A stretch of DNA of 60,752 nt, from NCBI GenBank assembly GCA_934402375.1, contig CAKRUB010000015.1, positions 1-60,752 on the forward strand. Direction: 5' to 3'. Made by a program: the position numbers and the translations under genes. The notes below the pieces were generated by a model. The model was not told the origin of the DNA, searched no databases, and was given only the letters and a program-made list of their open reading frames with translations. Shown in pieces: positions 17,033 through 25,761 of the stretch. Source of the DNA: an uncultured Acetatifactor sp. Lineage in GTDB: Bacteria > Bacillota > Clostridia > Lachnospirales > Lachnospiraceae. Numbering within the stretch: the stretch's first letter is position 1; every line of letters starts with the position of its first letter.

Positions 17033-18235
17033 ATGAAACAGCGCAACGAATACTTTAAGGCGGAAATCAACGGCGTACCATTTCTGCTCCCCTATGGGCA
17101 GTCGATTGCCGGGGCAGGCACCGTACTCCGCCTGAACCAGTCCGGCAGCCTGCTGTGGGACGGTCTCAGCCGTGGGCTTTCAGAGCGCGAGCTGCTCGCA
17201 CTGCTTGCGAAGGAATATCAGGCATCCGAGGACGAGCTGCCACTTCTAAAGCACGATATGGAGCAGTTTTTTTCGCTGCTGACCGCACATGGTATTCTCA
17301 CCGCACAGGCATCTTCCTCGGACTTATCTGCCGCCCAGGCGTTCTCCCCGGTATTGTCTGCTGCTGCCATAACGCCCTCCACGACTCACACCTTCCGGAT
17401 CGGCACCGTCACCATATCCTGCACCGGGGCGGACGCCCTCTGCGAGCAGTATTTCAAGAACTTTTACTGCGCTCCGGCTGAACCCGATCTGCGCATCAAC
17501 ATCATCCGCCACGCACCCTTGCAGAAACGAAACGGAAACATAATACTGCGGACGAGTGAACTGATCCTGTGCGACTGCGGCGACAGCTATATCCTTCTGT
17601 TCTCCGGCGACTGGTTCATCCATGAGATGCATATCCGCAAGGACGGTTCTGCCGCTGACATTTACTGCAAGTTCTCCTGCCCGGAGGAGCATGCGGATAT
17701 GCTCTTTCACGCGATCCGCTTTGCCTTTCTCCTCGCCGCCCAGAAAAAGGAGCTCTTTGTCATGCACTCCGCCTCACTGCTCTATAACGGGAAGGCATGG
17801 CTTTTCTCCGGCTGCTCCGGCACGGGGAAATCCACTCACACCGCCCTGTGGCAGCAGGCATTCGGTACGCCCCTGCTAAACGGCGACCTGAACCTCCTCG
17901 GCATCTCTGAAGGCACACCGGTCGTATACGGTCTGCCATGGTGCGGCACATCCGGCATCTACACGGAAAAGAGCTTTCCCCTCGGCGGCATTGTCTTCCT
18001 GAAACAGGCTCCGCACAACAAGGCTTCCGCTCTCTCCGGCGAGACTTCTGTTCTGGCGGTCCTGCAGCGGCTGATCTCTCCCGGCTGGACCGAAGCCCTC
18101 GCAAAAACCAACCTCGGCTTTGCCACAGAGCTGGGCGGTCTGATCCCGACCTTCTCTCTGGAATGCACAAAGGAGCCGGAAGCCGCAAGCGTTATGCGAG
18201 CCGCGATCGACAGCTTACCGGCAGCCAAAAAATAA
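17033..18235 (+). CDS. PqqD-domain / HPr kinase-like fusion protein
   Basis: 400-aa two-domain protein. Residues ~10-90 form a PqqD-like RiPP recognition element (LRLNQSGSLLWDGL ... LLKHDMEQFFSLLTAHGIL). Residues ~120-400 are a kinase of the HPr kinase/phosphorylase fold: Walker A GCSGTGKSTH (260-269), NGDLNLL with Asp285, and GLPWCGTSG (301-308). Related PqqD and HprK-like proteins occur in lasso-peptide and other peptide gene clusters, where the kinase can phosphorylate the precursor. SD AGGAGG precedes the ATG, and a TATACT lies at 16977. The stop codon abuts that of the convergent ABC gene with no gap. The substrate is unknown. Confidence 0.82.
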   Translation: MKQRNEYFKAEINGVPFLLPYGQSIAGAGTVLRLNQSGSLLWDGLSRGLSERELLALLAKEYQASEDELPLLKHDMEQFFSLLTAHGILTAQASSSDLSAAQAFSPVLSAAAITPSTTHTFRIGTVTISCTGADALCEQYFKNFYCAPAEPDLRINIIRHAPLQKRNGNIILRTSELILCDCGDSYILLFSGDWFIHEMHIRKDGSAADIYCKFSCPEEHADMLFHAIRFAFLLAAQKKELFVMHSASLLYNGKAWLFSGCSGTGKSTHTALWQQAFGTPLLNGDLNLLGISEGTPVVYGLPWCGTSGIYTEKSFPLGGIVFLKQAPHNKASALSGETSVLAVLQRLISPGWTEALAKTNLGFATELGGLIPTFSLECTKEPEAASVMRAAIDSLPAAKK

Positions 18236-19999
18236 TCAGAAATTGTCCATCAGCTGACGGATTTCCTCCTCCGTCAGCACAACGCACTTCTTTTCCCTGA
18301 TACCGTACACCCTCTGGCAGATGCCAAGCACAGTCGGCCGGTGTGTCGTCAGGATACAGGTTCTCGGGTAATCGTCCCGCATAATATTCTTCAAAACTTC
18401 GCGCTCCGTCGCCACGTCCAGCGCCGAAGTCGCCTCGTCCATGAGCAGGATCGGCGATTTCCGAAGCAATGCCCTCGCAATCGACAGCCTCTGTGACTGT
18501 CCCTCCGAAAAGCCTGTGCCGCGCTCTCCGATCGCGCTGTAAATGCCGTCCGGCAGCTTCTCCACAAAGCCCCACGCACAAGCCTGTCTCAGCACCTGTT
18601 CAATCTCCTCGTCCGTCGCATCCGGCTTGACAAAACGCATATTCTCCGCGATTGTCCCGGAAAACATGGTATTCCCCTGCGGGACATAGGAAAACAGCTC
18701 CCTTGCGGCGGGGGTGTTGCGCATTTTCTCCCCGGTCGCCTCCCCGGTAAAGAAGCTCTCCCCCTCCTGCGGATTCAGAAGTGCCAGCAGCAGGCGCAGC
18801 ATCGTCGTCTTTCCCTCGCCGGACGGACCGACAAGCGCGACGATCTCATGCGGATGCGCCTCCAGTGCGGTATGCGAAAAAACCTCCGTGCCCGTGTGAT
18901 AAGCATAGGTCAACTCTGAGCAGGCATAGCTGATTCCCCTGCTCCGGTTCTGTTCCAGAAAGCTATGTACCTTCTCCTCCTCCGAGAAGTCCTCCGACGG
19001 CATATCGAGAATGTCCATCAGCCTCCCCGCCGAGGTTGTGAGCGAGATTGCCGACGGTATCATGGAAACCAGCTGGTTCAGGCTTCCTGTAAGATTTCCT
19101 GACAGGGACAGGAACATCGTCATGGTTCCGTAGGTGATCGTTCCGCTCCAGACGCGATAGATTCCGAAGCCGTAGCAGCTGTAGGAAACGGCAAGTCCGA
19201 CGATGGAGAGCAGCATCGAGGTTGCCATGGACATGCGCTGAAACTCCAGCCGCATGGAAAGATACTCCTGCTGCAGCTGTTTCAATCTCTCCGTGTAGAG
19301 TCGGATCAGGTTGAATGCCTTGATCGTCTGGATATTGGAAAATGCTTCCTGATTAAAACCGGACATCTTTGCATTCATCGCGGCGCTGCGTCCATTATTC
19401 TTCCGCATCCGCCGGAGCAATGTGCGCGACATAATCATACTCACCGGCATACCGAGCAGCGCCAGCAGGGCAAACATAGGGTCATTATAGAATACTAGCG
19501 CAAAGGTGCTGACAAACCGCACCGTGTTGATGATCAGATTCGGAATCCAGCTCAGAATTCCTGCTGAAATATTACCCGCATCCGAGCTCCATCTCGTCAG
19601 AAGATCGCCCGTGTGATAATTCTGTATGGATTCCAGATCGACGCAGAGCATCTTTCGAAAGACGTCCTGCTTGATCTCATTCTCCACACCGAGGCTGATC
19701 TTATTGGAAAAATAGCTGGAGAGCTGCGACACAAAGAGATTGCCTATGGAAAACCCGATGTAAAGGCAGAAGGTCTGCACTAAAAGTCCTGCCTGTTTTC
19801 CGGTGATGATGTCAACCATATCCCGGGAGATCAGGCTCGATATTAATGAAACCGCCGTTCCCGCCAGTCCCAGAACCGTATAGAAGATCATCTGCTTCCA
19901 ATAATTGCGGGCATATCGGTAGATCCACACCGTCTCCCGCCAGACATCCTTCAGGGCGCCCTCCCTGATCCGTTTTGCATAATGCTTTATATCCGGCAT
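18236..19999 (-). CDS. ABC exporter, fused membrane and ATPase domains
   Basis: 587-aa half-transporter: six membrane segments in residues ~35-320, then an ATPase domain with Walker A GPSGEGKTT, signature FSEGQSQRLSIARALL, Walker B PILLMDEATSALD and H-loop TTHRPT. The signature is FSEGQ rather than LSGGQ, a variant seen in peptide exporters. There is no N-terminal C39 peptidase domain, so any leader removal would need another enzyme such as the nearby S26-like peptidase. SD AGGGAG precedes the ATG. The 126-aa peptide-like gene lies directly upstream with a terminator between, suggesting read-through expression. Likely role: export of that protein. Confidence 0.88.
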   Translation of the reverse strand: MPDIKHYAKRIREGALKDVWRETVWIYRYARNYWKQMIFYTVLGLAGTAVSLISSLISRDMVDIITGKQAGLLVQTFCLYIGFSIGNLFVSQLSSYFSNKISLGVENEIKQDVFRKMLCVDLESIQNYHTGDLLTRWSSDAGNISAGILSWIPNLIINTVRFVSTFALVFYNDPMFALLALLGMPVSMIMSRTLLRRMRKNNGRSAAMNAKMSGFNQEAFSNIQTIKAFNLIRLYTERLKQLQQEYLSMRLEFQRMSMATSMLLSIVGLAVSYSCYGFGIYRVWSGTITYGTMTMFLSLSGNLTGSLNQLVSMIPSAISLTTSAGRLMDILDMPSEDFSEEEKVHSFLEQNRSRGISYACSELTYAYHTGTEVFSHTALEAHPHEIVALVGPSGEGKTTMLRLLLALLNPQEGESFFTGEATGEKMRNTPAARELFSYVPQGNTMFSGTIAENMRFVKPDATDEEIEQVLRQACAWGFVEKLPDGIYSAIGERGTGFSEGQSQRLSIARALLRKSPILLMDEATSALDVATEREVLKNIMRDDYPRTCILTTHRPTVLGICQRVYGIREKKCVVLTEEEIRQLMDNF

Positions 20000-20072
20000 T
20001 GTTCTCCCTATTCCTGTCGCCTTTCCGATATTTTATGGAGTCCTTGGACATACATCTCCAGAACCACTTAGA

Positions 20073-20105
20073 AAAAGCCGTTGTGCATACACACAACGGC
20101 TTTCT
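20073..20105 (-). terminator. Terminator between peptide gene and ABC exporter
   Basis: A perfect 12-bp stem AAAGCCGTTGTG / CACAACGGCTTT ending in GGCTTTTT on the minus strand. It follows the 126-aa gene by about 15 bp and would make the peptide transcript more abundant than the exporter mRNA. Confidence 0.85.
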
Positions 20106-20120
20106 AAAATTTTAAATCCA

Positions 20121-20501
20121 TCAGTCGGTAATCGTTACACCCGTAATAGCCAATCCCGCATCCGACGTAACTACCAGATCACCAAATCCGATGTTATCAT
20201 TCGGATTCTGATGGTAACTTAACGCAACTTTCAGAGTCGTAGTACCATCTCCGTCATCACATCTAACTCCACCACTAACATAGGTAACCGACTGATTGAA
20301 AGATATCGTAAGCGTCTGAGCCTCCTTCGTGTGATCAGCAGCATGCACGCCGTTTACCTGAATTCGATAATCTCCACGTCCTGTCTGCGGTGTCTGGTGA
20401 ATATGCGCATTCGCCGTATAACATCCGTCACCGCTCGCAAGGTAAACACCCTCAGACATCTGCTCTGTCTTAACTAACATCGGTCTTTCATAATTCATCA
20501 T
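20121..20501 (-). CDS. Peptide-like protein with EGVYLASG leader, putative ABC substrate
   Basis: 126-aa protein of unknown function. The first ~25 residues look like a leader (MMNYERP ... EQMSEGVYLASGDG), a pattern seen ahead of small secreted or modified proteins in Lachnospiraceae. The rest is rich in Thr, Ser, Gly and alternating beta-type residues, with two Cys, several His, and repeated short polar strands ending GLAITGVTITD. No membrane segment and no lipobox. I chose the ATG at 20501 because GAGAGG lies 8 nt upstream; the GTG at 20510 has no room for one. It has its own near-consensus promoter and terminator and sits next to the exporter, fusion kinase and peptidase. Function is not known. 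Confidence 0.7.
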   Translation of the reverse strand: MMNYERPMLVKTEQMSEGVYLASGDGCYTANAHIHQTPQTGRGDYRIQVNGVHAADHTKEAQTLTISFNQSVTYVSGGVRCDDGDGTTTLKVALSYHQNPNDNIGFGDLVVTSDAGLAITGVTITD

Positions 20502-20552
20502 AATCTGCACCTCTCCCTCAAATACATATGAACTCTACAACTTACTGCCATT

Positions 20553-20581
20553 ATTTTACCAAAACTTTACTTGGCTGTCAA
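20553..20581 (-). promoter_or_regulatory. Sigma-A promoter of the peptide-like gene
   Basis: TTGACA, 17 nt, TAAAAT on the minus strand, about 50 nt before the start codon. The -35 touches the stop codon of the upstream DUF4832 gene. The strong match suggests high constitutive expression. Confidence 0.8.
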
Positions 20582-22053
20582 TTCTTTTGTGATAAAAGTC
20601 TGTCGATTATTTCGACAAAATCCAATTTATTGACTGTAAATTTTCCGATTTGATACCCGTTTTCCTCATTTGTCTGCTCATTTGCAAAAACTATTTCTTT
20701 TCCTGTCACCGGATCGCTCATCTGAAGCCAGACCGTGAAACTCCCGTCCTCGACCTCAGGCACCGGCAGCCGCACCGTGAAGACCGCCTCGCACTCCGTC
20801 CGGTTTCCTCCAGTCAGCCCAGAGAGGTCTGCCGGAAACTCCCTCTCGAAAACGCTCTCTCCATTCTCCGCACACAGGACAATCCTCATGTCACACGTTC
20901 GGTAAAGCGGCGCGAAGCCGATGTTCCTTATAGATACCGCCAGCTCCGCCGTCTCCTGTCCAGGCTCCTGCGACAGCTCCGCCCCGGAGATCAGCAGCCG
21001 GTAGCCGAGATGTCTCTCGATATAGGACAGTCCGTCCATGCCGTCAAAGCAGCCCCCCGTGTGCATCGTACCCGCCGCCCACTTTTCCAGAACCTTTCTG
21101 TCATAATTTTCATTCAGATATGTGACATGCATGATCCGCAGATCCGCGATCGCTGCCTCGAGGTCATTGAATGCGTTATCCACAATCACCTCGCCGCCGT
21201 TCGGGACTTTTCCACAAAGTTCCTCCTGAAATGCAAGCTCCTCCGCCCTCGTCCATGCGGCAGTCTCTCCCGCCTCCGTTCTCGTCTGCCCGCCATAGGT
21301 TCCGTAATCGCTCTCACTGCCCAGCATTCCGTCGTTGAACAGTCCGAGCCTCCGTGTCACCTCACTGTCAGTCGTCACAATGTCCGCAGTACCCGTGATC
21401 TTCCGCCACTGTGCCGGTGTACGCACCGCGAGGAAGGTCGTCTCATCCGTGCTCTTTAAAAGCTGCGCCGTCAGCCGTCTCATGGACTCCTGATCCGCAT
21501 AGCGCGTTCCGTTCATCTCCCCCCAGTTTCCGATGAATAATCCCTGTAAGGTGAAGATGCAGTCCTTGTAGGTCTTTAAGATGTCTCCGAGCTGCTCCAT
21601 GTGACCCGTGATAATTCCGATGTCCTGCGGCTCATACTGCTCGTTCTCCCCATACCAGTCATAGAGAAAACGGACGATCCAGCGCTTATCCGTCCCGGAA
21701 ATCGCCTGTAACAGATTTTCGACATTTTCCAATGCCGCGCTGCTAAGCGCACCGCTGCGGTATTCCTGCAGATTGATCTGCAGCATGGCGAGTGTCGTTG
21801 CCGTGTCCTCCTTCATGCGCTCTGCAAGCTCCGCCGCATAGTCGACCGGCTCCTCCTTGATCCGGAAGCCGTAGATGGCATAAAAGCCCCTGTCCGGGTT
21901 TCTTAACTCTTTCACGGACTCCGTGAAGCGCACCGTCTCCGCCTGTATGCACCACTGAAAACGCTGTATAAGCTCTCTGCCGAAAAGCCAGAGCGTGCCA
22001 AGCGTCGCAAAAAGCATGAATGCTGTTAAAATTTTTCCCGCCGCTCTTCTCAT
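20578..22053 (-). CDS. DUF4874/DUF4832 protein, membrane-anchored
   Basis: 491-aa protein with an N-terminal signal anchor (LTAFMLFATLGTLWLFG, residues ~9-26). The rest resembles a TIM-barrel glycosidase-like fold: NPDRGFYAIYGF (DUF4874 start), IVRFLYDWYGEN, LQGLFIGNWGEMNGTRY, MLGSESDYGTYGG (DUF4832) and MHVTYLNENYDRKVLEKW, then a C-terminal beta domain (~380-490). The glutamates in NWGEMNG and GSESD are candidate active-site residues. It overlaps the upstream membrane-protein gene by ATGA, and is the last gene of the polysaccharide operon. A paralogue lies at 28310-29551. Likely an extracytoplasmic polysaccharide-acting enzyme; the activity is unknown. Confidence 0.75.
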   Translation of the reverse strand: MRRAAGKILTAFMLFATLGTLWLFGRELIQRFQWCIQAETVRFTESVKELRNPDRGFYAIYGFRIKEEPVDYAAELAERMKEDTATTLAMLQINLQEYRSGALSSAALENVENLLQAISGTDKRWIVRFLYDWYGENEQYEPQDIGIITGHMEQLGDILKTYKDCIFTLQGLFIGNWGEMNGTRYADQESMRRLTAQLLKSTDETTFLAVRTPAQWRKITGTADIVTTDSEVTRRLGLFNDGMLGSESDYGTYGGQTRTEAGETAAWTRAEELAFQEELCGKVPNGGEVIVDNAFNDLEAAIADLRIMHVTYLNENYDRKVLEKWAAGTMHTGGCFDGMDGLSYIERHLGYRLLISGAELSQEPGQETAELAVSIRNIGFAPLYRTCDMRIVLCAENGESVFEREFPADLSGLTGGNRTECEAVFTVRLPVPEVEDGSFTVWLQMSDPVTGKEIVFANEQTNEENGYQIGKFTVNKLDFVEIIDRLLSQKN

Positions 22054-24524
22054 TGCGCCTCCAACTGAAACAGACGATAGACATTCTGCCGGATCAGATA
22101 ACAGACAAAGTCGTCGTCCTCATAATAGACTGCCGTCTCCTGCGGATACAGCTCCGAAAAACGTTCAAACCACAGATAAGCCTTCGACTCAAGAATCGTC
22201 CGGCTCTCCAGATTGGAGTAGTTCTGTGACAGCTTGGAATAGGTTCTAAGCGGTTCCGCTGCCGCTGTCCCGGAAATCTCGGACGCGCTGATCGCGTTGC
22301 CCTCACTGTAATTCGTGCTGTAATACTGCGTGTACTTTTCTTCTGCCAGCCATGCGGGACCGGTCTGGAAATGGCTCTGGGCATACCGGATCGGTTTCTT
22401 CTCCACATAGAGGAAAATATACTCTGTCGGAATGGTATAGTTCTCTCCCGTCGTTCTCTGTACGAACTGGAACAGCTCCTCGTGCCGCCCCTTCTCGATC
22501 ACATGATAAAGCTCATCCGTGGGGGACACGATTGTATAGCTGTGCTCCGGGAAGCTTTCCATGATCTCATTCGTCACGCGCACCACCGAATTATAACGTG
22601 TCAGCTCATTGTAAAGATAGCCGTGATAGAAGCCAAGCTGCCTCGCCGCAACATAGATGCCGCCGACACCAAAAATCAGCATTACAGGCATGACCCTGCG
22701 CACCCCAGTCTGAGCGAGTGTTGCAAAAATAGCGTCCGCCGGAATGGCTATCACTGCGAGAATCAGCAGCTGCTCCGTCGAACACAGTCTCGAACCGGCA
22801 ATCAGCTCCGGCAATCCCAGAAACGGCGCCGCGTAGAGTAGCATAAAGAAAGCCGACATCAGCACAAGCAGCGGATAGCCGTCAAAGAAGGTCAGAAATC
22901 TTCCACTCTTTAGCTTTCTGCGGAAGATCAGCGCCACCAGAGCCGTGATCAGCCGGTAGCAGAGCCAGAAGGCGAGCCCGAGCGCCGTAAACCCGACGAT
23001 CCACGCCGCCCTCTCACTCCTGTACAGAGTGACGTAGCCGTAGCTGTACACCCCGGCAGACTTCTCCCTGATAATTTTCCAGATGCGCTTAAAAATTCCT
23101 CCAACCTGCGTCAATTTCTCCCGAAGCCGCTCCGTAAATCCCGGACTTACAGGCTGCTCCATCCCATCCTGTGATGCGAGGTCTCCCTGTCCGGTGACTG
23201 CGTTGTCTGGCATTCCCGTCGTCTCCCCCGGCATGGAAACCTGCCCCGACTCATCGGGAATAGGTGTCTCCGGGGTCTCCTGCTTCTTGATCTGGTTTGT
23301 TCGTCCCTCATTGGTGTCTGTTCCGTTGATGATATTGACCGCCCAGCCAATAGAACCCTGAAAGCCGATTCCCTCCGCCAGTGCGAGTCCCATCGGTGCA
23401 ACCGCAATGAACAGCCCAGCCGACACCGCCGCGATCAGCGGCAGAAGCCGCTTCTTTCTGAAAAATGCCACGAAATAACAGCCCGCCACGACCAGACACA
23501 GAAAGAACGCCATCATGGTCGCATAAAAGTGTATGACGAGAGATGCCGCGAGAGACATCATGAACAAGAGTAAATTTTCGTTTGTGAAAAGATATTTGAG
23601 CTTCCTGCCGATGCCCTTCGGAATATCCGTAAAATCAGCCTTCAGGCAGCGCAGCAGAAATACCACACACAAAAACTCCGTATACAGTCCAAACTCCTGC
23701 GGCAACGTCCATTGCAGGCGGGACATACTGAAAATCTCATCTATGCAGACCAGATCAACCGTGAGGAACATTGCCAGCACGAGGATCGCCGTCCCACGCC
23801 ACGCAAAGAACTCTTTCAGGAAGAGATAAGCAGAAACAAGAAACACCGCCACATGAATCCCTGCCAGAAAAAGCTGTGCGCTGTAAATGCTGATGCCGAA
23901 CAGCACTCTGAGACTGTATATAAAGCAGTGCATCGCCTCTGGATAGATGCCCTCGTAAAAGGGAGTGCCCTCCAGCAGCCCATATATCCACGAGTGATGC
24001 CTGTACATATCGCCGAAGCCGTAAGAATGGTCGCAAAATGCGCCATAGGTAAAATAAATCATGCCGAACAGAACGACCACTGCGAGCACAATATACTCAA
24101 TAATGTGCCCTCTCGCACTCTGCAGAAAAGCATCCTGCTTCTTCCTCTTCCAGCCCCGGAAACGGGTGCGCATATCCGACGCAAAGAGACGGATGCCATA
24201 GGTTCCCGTCACAAGCCGGATCACTGTCTGCCGCAACTCCTCCGTGACCCGGAACCGGTACAGCAGCACCCCGAAAAAGCTCCCATAGAACAATAACGCC
24301 ACGAGCCAGCCGTGCAGAAGATGCAGCAGTCCCAGCACCAGCACTACCGTGTTGACCAGAACCACCTGCACCGTCACACAGAAGCAGAACCGGACACCCC
24401 GGCTCTTCCCCTTCAGGTAACCGCCGAACACAACGGAGGGCCAGATAAACATGACCGCTATATATGCAATAAGGACTTTGCCATATTCCAAAGCCCAGTA
24501 CAATGTATCCATACTAATTCTCAT
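22050..24524 (-). CDS. Large polytopic membrane protein, GT-C-like
   Basis: 824-aa membrane protein with many hydrophobic helices up to residue ~640, interrupted by a polar loop at about 380-460 (rich in Pro, Thr, Gly and Gln), and a C-terminal extracytoplasmic domain of about 160 residues. GDMYRHHSWIYGLLEGTPFYEGIYPEAMH in the first loop is a likely acceptor- or sugar-binding loop, as in GT-C glycosyltransferases and polymerases. No catalytic motif is certain. Start is ATG 24524 or 24512; neither has a strong ribosome site. It lies in the exopolysaccharide operon between the NTP_transf_5 gene and the DUF4832 gene. Possible roles: polymerase or lipid-linked sugar transferase. Confidence 0.65.
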   Translation of the reverse strand: MRISMDTLYWALEYGKVLIAYIAVMFIWPSVVFGGYLKGKSRGVRFCFCVTVQVVLVNTVVLVLGLLHLLHGWLVALLFYGSFFGVLLYRFRVTEELRQTVIRLVTGTYGIRLFASDMRTRFRGWKRKKQDAFLQSARGHIIEYIVLAVVVLFGMIYFTYGAFCDHSYGFGDMYRHHSWIYGLLEGTPFYEGIYPEAMHCFIYSLRVLFGISIYSAQLFLAGIHVAVFLVSAYLFLKEFFAWRGTAILVLAMFLTVDLVCIDEIFSMSRLQWTLPQEFGLYTEFLCVVFLLRCLKADFTDIPKGIGRKLKYLFTNENLLLFMMSLAASLVIHFYATMMAFFLCLVVAGCYFVAFFRKKRLLPLIAAVSAGLFIAVAPMGLALAEGIGFQGSIGWAVNIINGTDTNEGRTNQIKKQETPETPIPDESGQVSMPGETTGMPDNAVTGQGDLASQDGMEQPVSPGFTERLREKLTQVGGIFKRIWKIIREKSAGVYSYGYVTLYRSERAAWIVGFTALGLAFWLCYRLITALVALIFRRKLKSGRFLTFFDGYPLLVLMSAFFMLLYAAPFLGLPELIAGSRLCSTEQLLILAVIAIPADAIFATLAQTGVRRVMPVMLIFGVGGIYVAARQLGFYHGYLYNELTRYNSVVRVTNEIMESFPEHSYTIVSPTDELYHVIEKGRHEELFQFVQRTTGENYTIPTEYIFLYVEKKPIRYAQSHFQTGPAWLAEEKYTQYYSTNYSEGNAISASEISGTAAAEPLRTYSKLSQNYSNLESRTILESKAYLWFERFSELYPQETAVYYEDDDFVCYLIRQNVYRLFQLEAQ

Positions 24525-24591
24525 GCCTTTCAGTAACCCGCAAACCCTGAACCGCAGGCACAAAGTTGCGTTTGAAAAATTTATTTTTATA

Positions 24592-25758
24592 TTAGCGGAA
24601 AATATGCATTTTTTCCACAAGTCTGCCCCGTTTCGCCGCTTTTTTCAACACTGCGGAGCTTGAAACGCCCCTCAGATGGCGGTTGCGGTATAAAAAGCCC
24701 AAAAACATTCTGACCCAGTAAACCGGGTAGAGCACCCGCTGTCTTTTCGCCTTCGGATAGGTCAGCAGGGTCTGATGATGAAATTCACGCAAAAAGTCCG
24801 ACATCCGGTTTCCCCGCAGGGCGACCATGCGCTCCTGACTTGACTTTCCGAATTCCTCCGCCTCCAGAATCTCGCTCAGAAACTCCTCCAGATCGGCAGG
24901 CTTGATCCTCCTGCTCTCTCCCGCCGTCAGAAAAGCCACTCTTTCCTCCGAAAGCCCGAGATAAGTGACGCAGAATGCCGTCACCATCCCGCAGAAGCCC
25001 TCCACGCCGTTTTCCCTGACCAGCCTGAGAAAGGTCTGTTCCTCCTCCGGCTGACAGCCACGCTCCCAGAAGACTACCCAGTCACAGAGAAGCTTTAAGC
25101 CAAAGCCTGAGCGCAGGAAATGCTGCAGCATGTGCAGAAGCAGATAAAATGCAAAGTACGGCTTCTCCGGCACAGGTAAGGTAATGCCCATGATCTCCTC
25201 CTCACAGCAGTGCCTGAAAAACTCTGCCTGACATTCCGCCAGTCTGTCGTTGATCCGCTGCTCGTCAAACGGCTCTGTCAGCGTCATATGCAGCTCAATA
25301 TCGATCCGATCCGGGCTTACACAGACAACATGATGATTCGCATGCTGTTCGTCTGTCCGTCGGAACCCATGCTCTTCCAGACAGCGGCACGCCGCTTCCA
25401 CTGCCTTCTCGTCCTTCAATAGCAGATCGACATCCCCCGACTTCCGCAGCTCCGGCACAGGATAATATTCCGCCGCGGCACAGCCCTTTAATACCATGGA
25501 CGGGATTCCGCTGTCCGCCAGTGTCCTGACGACAAACCGGCTTAAGAACAGCAGATGGTAGCTCTGTTGCACCGTCTGGCGGCTCTTTGCCTTGATGTCC
25601 GCATTTATTGTACCATAAAGCAGCGGGAGCAGGGAATGCCTGTCGGCAAACTTCAAAAGCTCCTGCATTTTTTCCGGCTCCGGCATTCTGTCCGGCTTTT
25701 TACCGTGCAGTGCCGCATCCAGCAGCCCGCACAGCTCTCGTCCCATCTCCAGTTCCAT
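24592..25758 (-). CDS. Nucleotidyltransferase-fold protein (NTP_transf_5)
   Basis: 388-aa member of the uncharacterised nucleotidyltransferase family PF14907. The core is SGIPSMVLKGCAAAEYYPVPELRKSGDVDLLLKDE, where GDVDLLL gives the metal-binding aspartate pair, followed by RIDIELHMTL with a third acidic residue. The C-terminal half is helical (~180-380). Such proteins occur in capsule clusters and in lasso-peptide clusters; the product transferred is not known. SD GAGG, start 3 bp after the flippase stop, so it is tightly coupled. Here the context favours sugar or polymer modification. Confidence 0.8.
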   Translation of the reverse strand: MELEMGRELCGLLDAALHGKKPDRMPEPEKMQELLKFADRHSLLPLLYGTINADIKAKSRQTVQQSYHLLFLSRFVVRTLADSGIPSMVLKGCAAAEYYPVPELRKSGDVDLLLKDEKAVEAACRCLEEHGFRRTDEQHANHHVVCVSPDRIDIELHMTLTEPFDEQRINDRLAECQAEFFRHCCEEEIMGITLPVPEKPYFAFYLLLHMLQHFLRSGFGLKLLCDWVVFWERGCQPEEEQTFLRLVRENGVEGFCGMVTAFCVTYLGLSEERVAFLTAGESRRIKPADLEEFLSEILEAEEFGKSSQERMVALRGNRMSDFLREFHHQTLLTYPKAKRQRVLYPVYWVRMFLGFLYRNRHLRGVSSSAVLKKAAKRGRLVEKMHIFR

Positions 25759-25761
25759 TGG

